Source: Jatrophihabitans_A lederbergiae (GTDB lineage Bacteria; Actinomycetota; Actinomycetes; Mycobacteriales; Jatrophihabitantaceae). Taken from it: DNA of 64,000 nucleotides. Position numbers and translations under genes: made by a program. Under the pieces are notes generated by a model, which was given only the letters and a program-made list of their open reading frames with translations, did no database searches and was not told the origin of the DNA. The first letter of the stretch is position 1, and each line of letters opens with the position of its first letter. Shown here one piece after another: positions 57,477 through 64,000 of the stretch. Location of the stretch: positions 124,001 through 188,000 of the forward strand of contig NZ_JAVREH010000003.1 in the NCBI RefSeq assembly GCF_031845305.1, given 5' to 3'.

Positions 57477-58853
57477 ATGACCCAGCGGGACAGCAGCACC
57501 GAGCCCACAGCCGCGACCGAGACAGCCGCGACCGAGACCGCCGCGACCGAGACCGCCGCGACCGAGACCGCCGCGACCGAGACCGCCGCGACCGAGACCG
57601 CCGCGACCGAGACCGAGGTACGGGCGGTCGCGGCCCGTGCCCGAGCGGCGGCCATCGAGCTGGCTCCGCTGACCCGAGGCGCGAAGGATGAGGCGCTGCA
57701 CGCCATGGCGGACGCGGTGCTCGAGGCCACCGACGAGCTGCTGAGAGCGAATACCCGCGACGTCGACCGGGCGCGGCGGGCCGGCACCCCGGAGCAGACC
57801 ATCGACCGGCTGGCGCTGTCGGCCGAGCGGATCGCCGCCATGGCACAGGGCTTGCGCGACGTCGCCGCGCTGCCGGACCCGGTCGGCGAGGTCGTCCGGG
57901 GCTACAACCAGCCCAACGGCCTCGAGATCAAGCAGCTCCGGGTCCCGCTCGGCGTCGTCGCGATCGTGTACGAGGCCAGGCCCAATGTCACTGTCGACGC
58001 GGCGGGGCTGGCGCTGAAGTCCGGCAATGCCGCGCTGCTCCGGGGTTCGGCAAGCGCGTACGAGTCCAACTCGGCACTGATCGGCGTACTGGCCGAGGCC
58101 GCGGTCAAGGCCGCCCTTCCCGAGAACTGCGTGCAGCTGGTGCCGGGCACCGACCGCTCCAGCGTCGGCTACCTGCTCGGCGCCCGCGGCCTGGTGGACG
58201 TGATCATTCCGCGCGGGGGAGCGGGCCTGATCCAGTACGTGGTGGACAACTCCTCGGTTCCGGTGATCGAGACCGGCACCGGCAACGTCCATGTGTACGT
58301 CGATGCCGGCGCCGATCTCGAGCTGGCCGAGAAGATCGTGCTGAACTCGAAGATCTCGCGTCCCAGCGTGTGCAACTCGGCGGAGTCGCTACTGGTGCAC
58401 CAGGCCGTCGCGGCCGAGTTCCTGCCCCGGATCACCGCTGCCCTGCAGGCCAGTGGCGTCATCCTGCACGGCGACGACAGCTTCACCCGGGTCAATGACG
58501 AGGTGTGCCCGGCGGTGGACGACGACTGGGGGACGGAGTACCTCTCACTGGACATCGCCGCCCGGCTGGTAGCCGACGTCGACGAGGCGATCGAGCACAT
58601 CCGCCGCTGGTCCACCGGCCACACCGAGGCGATCGTGACCTGCGACCTCGGCACCGCCCGCCGTTTCATCTCGCGGGTGGACTCCGCGGCCGTGGTGGTG
58701 AACGCCTCCACCCGCTTCGTCGACGGCGGCGAGTTCGGCTTCGGTGCCGAGATCGGCATCTCGACGCAGAAGCTGCACGCCCGCGGACCGATGGGTTTGC
58801 CCGAGCTCACCACGACGAAGTGGGTCGTGTTCGGCGACGGCCAGATCCGCTGA
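57477..58853 (+). CDS. proA: Glutamate-5-semialdehyde dehydrogenase (gamma-glutamyl phosphate reductase)
   Basis: A 458-residue enzyme for the second step of proline synthesis. Family blocks: PLGVVAIVYEARPNVTVDAAGLALKSGNAALLRG, IPRGGAGLIQYV, ETGTGNVHVYVDAGADLELAEKIVLNSKISRPSVCNSAESLLVH with the catalytic Cys, and VNASTRFVDGGEFGFGAEIGISTQKLHARGPMGL. The first 45 residues are an unusual extension: MTQRDSSTEPT followed by seven AATET units, then the normal start VRAVAARARAAAIELAPL. ATG 57477 is chosen from the -10 spacing; an ATG nine codons upstream (57450) would overlap it. Confidence 0.95.
   Translation: MTQRDSSTEPTAATETAATETAATETAATETAATETAATETAATETEVRAVAARARAAAIELAPLTRGAKDEALHAMADAVLEATDELLRANTRDVDRARRAGTPEQTIDRLALSAERIAAMAQGLRDVAALPDPVGEVVRGYNQPNGLEIKQLRVPLGVVAIVYEARPNVTVDAAGLALKSGNAALLRGSASAYESNSALIGVLAEAAVKAALPENCVQLVPGTDRSSVGYLLGARGLVDVIIPRGGAGLIQYVVDNSSVPVIETGTGNVHVYVDAGADLELAEKIVLNSKISRPSVCNSAESLLVHQAVAAEFLPRITAALQASGVILHGDDSFTRVNDEVCPAVDDDWGTEYLSLDIAARLVADVDEAIEHIRRWSTGHTEAIVTCDLGTARRFISRVDSAAVVVNASTRFVDGGEFGFGAEIGISTQKLHARGPMGLPELTTTKWVVFGDGQIR
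57510..57614. repeat. Seven-copy 15-bp minisatellite in the proA coding region
   Basis: Seven units of GCCGCGACCGAGACM run from 57510 to 57614, encoding repeated Ala-Ala-Thr-Glu-Thr. Only the first unit differs, at its last base. The period is in frame, so copy changes keep the frame. Confidence 0.97.
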
Positions 58854-58990
58854 GTGCGACTGCCGGCCTGGTGCGGTCAGCCGGCTCTCCCCGGCGTGGT
58901 GCGTCCCGGACGCTGACGTCACGTATTCTCTTAGCCGGGCCGGTGTTGTCCCGAATCGCATGATGGACTCGAAGAGAACGAGGCTGCGAA

Positions 58991-60442
58991 GTGGGCGACA
59001 TCACCGGTTTCCTCAAGCACGAGCGCCAGCTGCCACCCCGGCGGCCGGTCGCGGTGCGGATCCAGGACTGGCGCGAGGTGTACGAGCCGGTCGATCCAGA
59101 ACTGACCCGTACCCAGGCAAGCCGTTGCATGGATTGTGGAATCCCGTTCTGTCACAACGGCTGCCCACTCGGAAACCTGATTCCGGAGTGGAACGACCTG
59201 GTGTACCGGGACCAGTGGCACGACGCCATCGACCGGCTGCACGCCACCAACAACTTTCCCGAATTCACCGGACGGCTGTGCCCGGCGCCCTGTGAGGCCT
59301 CGTGCGTGCTCGGCATCAGCCAGGACCCGGTGACCATCGAGCACGTCGAGAAAGAGATCATCGAGCGTGCCTGGGACAGCGGCTGGGTCACTCCGGTGCC
59401 CGCATCCACCGAGACCGGCAAGCGGGTCGCCGTGGTCGGATCGGGTCCGTCCGGGCTCGCGGCCGCGCAGCAGCTCACCAGGGCGGGGCATCAGGTCACG
59501 GTGCTGGAGCGCGCCGACCGCATCGGTGGCCTGCTGAGGTACGGCATCCCCGAGTTCAAGATGGAGAAGCACGTCATCGACCGCCGCATCCAGCAGATGA
59601 CCGCGGAAGGCACCGAGTTCCGGACCGGCGTGAACGTCGGGGTCGATGTGACCCCCGAGCAGTTGCGCGCCGACTACGACGCCGTGGTGCTCGCCGGCGG
59701 GGCGACCCAGTGGCGGGACCTGCCCATCCCGGGCCGCGAGTCCAAGGGCATCCACCAGTCCATGGAGTTCCTGCCGCTGGCCAACCGAGTTCAGCAGGGC
59801 GACCTGGAGGTGGCCCCCATCTCGGCGGCGGGCAAGCGCGTCGTCATCATCGGCGGCGGCGACACCGGGGCGGACTGCCTGGGCACCTCGCACCGGCAGG
59901 GCGCGCTGTCGGTGCACCAGTTCGAGATCATGCCCCGGCCACCGGCCGCACGTGCTGAGATCAACCCGTGGCCGACCTGGCCGCTGATGTTCCGGACCGC
60001 GTCCGCGCACGAAGAGGGCGGCGAGCGGCTGTTCGCGGTGAACACCGAGCGCTTCGTCGGGGACGGGGACGGAAATGTCACCGCACTGCGAGCACACGAG
60101 GTGCAGCTGGTGGACGGCACGTTCGCCAAGGTCGAGGGTTCCGAGTTCGACCTGCCGTGCGACCTGGTGCTGCTGGCGATGGGCTTCACCGGTCCTGAGC
60201 GCGCTCCGCTGCTCGACGGCCTCGGGGTCGACCTGACCGCTCGTGGCAACGTCGACCGCGACTCCGGATGGGCGACGAACGTCGAGGGCGTCTTCGTAGC
60301 CGGTGACATGGGCCGTGGCCAGAGCCTGATCGTGTGGGCCATCGCCGAGGGCCGCTCAGCCGCGGCCGCAGTGGACCGCTACCTGTCCGGGGACTCGACG
60401 CTGCCCGCACCGATCAGCCCCACCACGGCGGCCCAGCGCTGA
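58991..60442 (+). CDS. gltD: Glutamate synthase small subunit (NADPH-dependent, GltD)
   Basis: A 483-residue flavo-iron-sulfur protein that feeds electrons from NADPH to GltB. The N-terminal Cys motifs bind 4Fe-4S clusters: ASRCMDCGIPFCHNGCPLGNLIPEWND and GRLCPAPCEASCVLGI. FAD site: VAVVGSGPSGLAAAQQLTRAGHQVTVLERADRIGGLLRYGIPEFK. NADPH site: VVIIGGGDTGADCLGTSHRQGA. C-terminus: GVFVAGDMGRGQSLIVWAIAEGR. GTG 58991 has GAGG 7 nt upstream. gltB, normally adjacent, is absent here: proA lies 137 nt upstream and nadD downstream. Confidence 0.93.
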   Translation: MGDITGFLKHERQLPPRRPVAVRIQDWREVYEPVDPELTRTQASRCMDCGIPFCHNGCPLGNLIPEWNDLVYRDQWHDAIDRLHATNNFPEFTGRLCPAPCEASCVLGISQDPVTIEHVEKEIIERAWDSGWVTPVPASTETGKRVAVVGSGPSGLAAAQQLTRAGHQVTVLERADRIGGLLRYGIPEFKMEKHVIDRRIQQMTAEGTEFRTGVNVGVDVTPEQLRADYDAVVLAGGATQWRDLPIPGRESKGIHQSMEFLPLANRVQQGDLEVAPISAAGKRVVIIGGGDTGADCLGTSHRQGALSVHQFEIMPRPPAARAEINPWPTWPLMFRTASAHEEGGERLFAVNTERFVGDGDGNVTALRAHEVQLVDGTFAKVEGSEFDLPCDLVLLAMGFTGPERAPLLDGLGVDLTARGNVDRDSGWATNVEGVFVAGDMGRGQSLIVWAIAEGRSAAAAVDRYLSGDSTLPAPISPTTAAQR

Positions 60443-60458
60443 CCAACCCACGCCGCAC

Positions 60459-60536
60459 GGTTAGCCACCCGCCCGTCGGGTTAGCCACCCGCCCGTCGGG
60501 TTAGCCACCCGCCCGTCGGGTTAGCCACGCGGGTTA
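60459..60536. repeat. Tandem 20-bp repeats between gltD and nadD
   Basis: GGTTAGCCACCCGCCCGTCG occurs at 60459-60478, 60479-60498 and 60499-60518. A truncated GGTTAGCCAC (60519-60528) and another GGTTAGCC (about 60532-60539) follow. The elements GGTTAGC and CCCGCC are shared with the 19-bp repeat after rpiB when read on the opposite strand. Confidence 0.95.
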
Positions 60537-60574
60537 GCCGTACGCCGACGGCCGGCCGTGGCGAGCCGCTCTCG

Positions 60575-60587
60575 TAGGATGCCCGCC
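60575..60587 (+). promoter_or_regulatory. -10 element for a leaderless nadD mRNA
   Basis: TAGGAT at 60575-60580 is followed by 7 nt and ATG 60588, the same hexamer and spacing as at folC. Confidence 0.5.
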
Positions 60588-61241
60588 ATGACGTTGGCCC
60601 CCATTCCGCCCCGCACCGACGGCGACACCTCACCCGCGATCTCGGTGCCGGCCACCAGGGCTCGCAGGGTCGGCATCATGGGCGGTACGTTCGACCCGAT
60701 CCACCACGGGCACCTCGTCGCGGCCAGCGAGGTGGCCGACCTCTTCGACCTCGACGAGGTGGTGTTCGTCCCCACCGGCCGGCCGTGGCAGAAGGCGGAG
60801 CGGCAGGTCAGCGCCGCCGAGCACCGGTACCTGATGACGGTGGTGGCCACGGCCTCGAACCCCAGCTTCTGGGTCAGCCGGGTGGACATCGACCGGCCCG
60901 GGCCTACGTACACCGTGGACACCGTCCGCGACATCTCGGCACTCCGGCCGGGGGCGGAGCTGTTCTTCATCACCGGGGCGGACGCCCTGCAGGCGATCCT
61001 GTCGTGGAAGGACGCCGACGAGCTGTTCACGATGTGTCACCTGGTGGGGGTGACCCGGCCGGGTTACCACCTGTCCAGCGAGCATCTGCCCAGCGACAGC
61101 GTCACCCTGCTGGACGTGCCCGCCATGGCGATCTCGTCCTCGGCGGTCCGGGACCGGGTCCGCGCCTTCCGTCCGGCGTGGTACCTGGTTCCGGACGGCG
61201 TGGTGCAGTACATCGGCAAGTACGCCCTCTACCGTGGCTGA
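60588..61241 (+). CDS. nadD: Nicotinate-mononucleotide adenylyltransferase
   Basis: A 217-residue NadD that adenylates nicotinate mononucleotide in NAD synthesis. VGIMGGTFDPIHHGHLVAASEVADLF is the nucleotide-binding TxGxHxGH-type loop, and AMAISSSAVRDRV the ISSTxxR motif. About 24 residues (MTLAPIPPRTDGDTSPAISVPATR) precede the fold; this extension is longer than usual. The upstream in-frame start at 60558 overlaps the -10 element. The usual downstream partner rsfS is not here; a convergent acetyltransferase follows. Confidence 0.94.
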   Translation: MTLAPIPPRTDGDTSPAISVPATRARRVGIMGGTFDPIHHGHLVAASEVADLFDLDEVVFVPTGRPWQKAERQVSAAEHRYLMTVVATASNPSFWVSRVDIDRPGPTYTVDTVRDISALRPGAELFFITGADALQAILSWKDADELFTMCHLVGVTRPGYHLSSEHLPSDSVTLLDVPAMAISSSAVRDRVRAFRPAWYLVPDGVVQYIGKYALYRG

Positions 61242-61244
61242 TGA

Positions 61245-61269
61245 CGCTGAGGGAACCTGCTGCTCAGCG
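61245..61269. terminator. Possible bidirectional hairpin between nadD and the GNAT gene
   Basis: CGCTGAG (61245-61251) and CTCAGCG (61263-61269) form a perfect 7-bp stem with an 11-nt loop. It overlaps the stop codon of the convergent gene. Confidence 0.4.
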
Positions 61270-62388
61270 CAGGCCGGGCCGCACCCGTCCGTAGCCGATC
61301 TCGTCGCTGAAGCTGCCGTCGGGGTTGCGCAACCGGGCCTGGAACAGCGCGTCGCGGGTGAAGCCGGCCGCCTCGGCCGAGCGGGCGGAGGCGACGTTCC
61401 CCACCTTGCAGCCGAGCTCCAGCCGTGCGGTGGAGGTCTGTGAGAAGACCCAGCCGGCCACCAGGTTCAGGGCCCGGGTGGTGAACCGGCGACCCCGGAA
61501 CTCCGGGAGCACGCCGTAGCCGATGCCGAGCAGGTCCGGTGGGCCGACCGTTCGTAACGTGAGCACGCCGGCCCCGACCCCGGTGGCGGCATCGCAGATC
61601 AGCAGCATGGCGCGGCGGCCGGTGAGCCACATCAGGGCGGCCCCGTTGGCGAGCTCTGTCGCGGCCACCTCGGTCAGCGGCTCACCGCCGAATCCCCAGG
61701 CGCGAGACAGCTCGTTGTTCGTCTCGGCCTGCAGCGTCCTCCAGTCCGACCCGGTGACCGGGCGCATCGTCACCACGCCGTCGGTGAGTTCGGTGAGCGC
61801 CGGCCAACCAGCGGCCACCGGCTCCCCTGAGTCGCCGGCGAGCCGCGCGAAGACCGCGCTGTCGCACGGACCGTCCGGACCGGGCAGGTAACCGCGCAGG
61901 ACGCCCTCGAAGCCGAAGCCCGCGCGCAAGGCCACCCTCGCCGAGGCGGTGTTGCGGGGGTCGCACTGGATCTGGATGCGCCCCAGGCCGGCGGCGAAGC
62001 CGAACCGGGCCAGCGTCGAGGTGGCCTCCGTCGCGTAGCCGCGGCTCCAGAAGTTCGAGGCGATCCAGTATCCGATCTCAGCGCTGGCCCGTCCCGACAC
62101 CGGAAAGTTCAGGGACGCGCTGCCCACCAGCTCGCCGGTGGTGTTCTCGGCCACGGCGCAGTCCAGGCTGCTGCCTCGGCCACGACCGGCCGTGCCGCCC
62201 TCTGTGACGAACGCGACGGCGTCCTGAGCGGTGTAGGGCGTCGGTAGTAAGGGCAGGTAGGCGCTCATCCGCCGATCCGCCATGACGGATTGCACGGCCG
62301 GGGCATCAGAACGCTGCCAAGGCCGCAGCGTCAGCCGTCCACCGTGCAGCACCAGGCCGTCGAGCTCGATGCCGTTCCATTCCGCCAT
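61264..62388 (-). CDS. Tandem GNAT acetyltransferase
   Basis: A 374-residue protein made of two GNAT domains of the RimJ/RimL type. The first (about 14-175) shows LTLRPWQRSDAPAVQSVM, GYWIASNFWSRGYATEATSTLARFGFAAGLGRIQIQCDPRNTASARVALRAGFGFEG. The second (about 200-370) shows VTMRPVTGSDWRTLQ, GIGYGVLPEFRGRRFTTRALNLVAGWVF and CKVGNVASARSAEAAGFTRDA. Both keep an acetyl-CoA loop (SRGYAT and FRGRRFTT). Start ATG 62388; the frame extends 18 codons upstream without support. The substrate is unknown. It is divergent from secA across 67 nt. Confidence 0.85.
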   Translation of the reverse strand: MAEWNGIELDGLVLHGGRLTLRPWQRSDAPAVQSVMADRRMSAYLPLLPTPYTAQDAVAFVTEGGTAGRGRGSSLDCAVAENTTGELVGSASLNFPVSGRASAEIGYWIASNFWSRGYATEATSTLARFGFAAGLGRIQIQCDPRNTASARVALRAGFGFEGVLRGYLPGPDGPCDSAVFARLAGDSGEPVAAGWPALTELTDGVVTMRPVTGSDWRTLQAETNNELSRAWGFGGEPLTEVAATELANGAALMWLTGRRAMLLICDAATGVGAGVLTLRTVGPPDLLGIGYGVLPEFRGRRFTTRALNLVAGWVFSQTSTARLELGCKVGNVASARSAEAAGFTRDALFQARLRNPDGSFSDEIGYGRVRPGLR

Positions 62389-62443
62389 GGCACCCAGATT
62401 GCCAGATTGTCGACATTGAAGTTCACCGCCGAGACAGGGCACG

Positions 62444-62455
62444 TACGATGAGGGT
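62444..62455 (+). promoter_or_regulatory. -10 element for a leaderless secA mRNA
   Basis: TACGAT at 62444-62449 is followed by 6 nt and GTG 62456. A possible -35 TTCACC lies 16 nt upstream of the hexamer. Confidence 0.45.

Positions 62456-64000
<1,545 letters not shown>

Noticed and set aside
57448..57846. Antisense frame encoding repeated Arg-Arg-Ser
   Set aside because: It is the complement of the 15-bp proA repeat. The AATET frame is continuous with the real enzyme.
60459..60536. CRISPR array
   Set aside because: Repeats are contiguous with no unique spacers, as are the triplets at 14037 and 19260. No cas genes are present.

Overview
This window is GC-rich DNA from an actinobacterial chromosome. 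GTG starts are frequent, many genes lack a 5' leader, and mycothiol-era markers such as a Rv2466c-like DsbA are present. The gene order follows, from memory, the Mycobacterium tuberculosis stretch Rv2477c to Rv2421c: ettA, thioesterase, hypothetical, aglA, glbO, HNH, ctaJ/DUF5130, pepN, Rv2466c-like gene, rpiB, tig, clpP1, clpP2, clpX, valS, folC, DUF4233, ndk, rne, rplU, rpmA, obgE, proB, proA, nadD. Unlike mycobacteria it carries a complete mreBCD-mrdA-rodA cluster between ndk and rne. That points to a rod-shaped or sporangium-forming lineage near Frankiales, Jatrophihabitans or Nakamurella. This placement is an inference and was not checked.

Layout. 1-5.5 kb: end of ettA, thioesterase, DUF2332 protein, GH13 alpha-glucosidase with a MalR/Reg1-like operator, truncated hemoglobin, HNH nuclease. 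5.6-11.3 kb: amidase, two small genes matching accessory subunits of the bcc-aa3 respiratory supercomplex, a tmsA-tmsB pair for 10-methyl branched fatty acids, a PH-domain membrane protein. 11.3-19.3 kb: pepN, a DsbA-like reductase, a frameshifted DUF952 gene, an archaeal/rickettsial-type valS, a CtaG-like assembly factor, rpiB. 19.3-28 kb: PAP2-type enzyme, then an envelope-stress island. The island holds an ECF sigma factor, a zinc-finger/Asp23 fusion placed like an anti-sigma factor, and a divergent operon of Asp23 proteins, a mini J-protein and small membrane proteins. It is followed by a TM-helix channel-like protein, a PRC-barrel/DUF2382 protein and a GlsB-type protein.

28-37.6 kb: ATP-grasp protein, tRNA-Gly(TCC), tRNA-Pro(TGG), tig, clpP1P2, clpX, a winged-helix regulator, folC, DUF4233 gene, ndk. 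37.7-43.6 kb: the rod-shape operon mreB-mreC-mreD-mrdA-rodA. 44.6-50.3 kb: a DUF1800/DUF1501 pair (the second with a Tat signal), then the paired radical-SAM and DUF2344 genes upstream of RNase E. 50.4-61.2 kb: rne, rplU-rpmA, obgE-proB, proA, a lone gltD, nadD. 61.2-64 kb: a double-GNAT protein and the start of secA, which runs off the window.

Most genes are housekeeping. The most interesting material is the ECF/Asp23 island, a set of tandem triplicate repeats in intergenic DNA with partly shared sequence, two long perfect hairpins inside reading frames, a seven-unit AATET repeat at the N-terminus of ProA, a ValS with HLGT in place of HLGH, and a run of about a dozen genes whose -10 hexamer lies 6-8 nt from the start codon.
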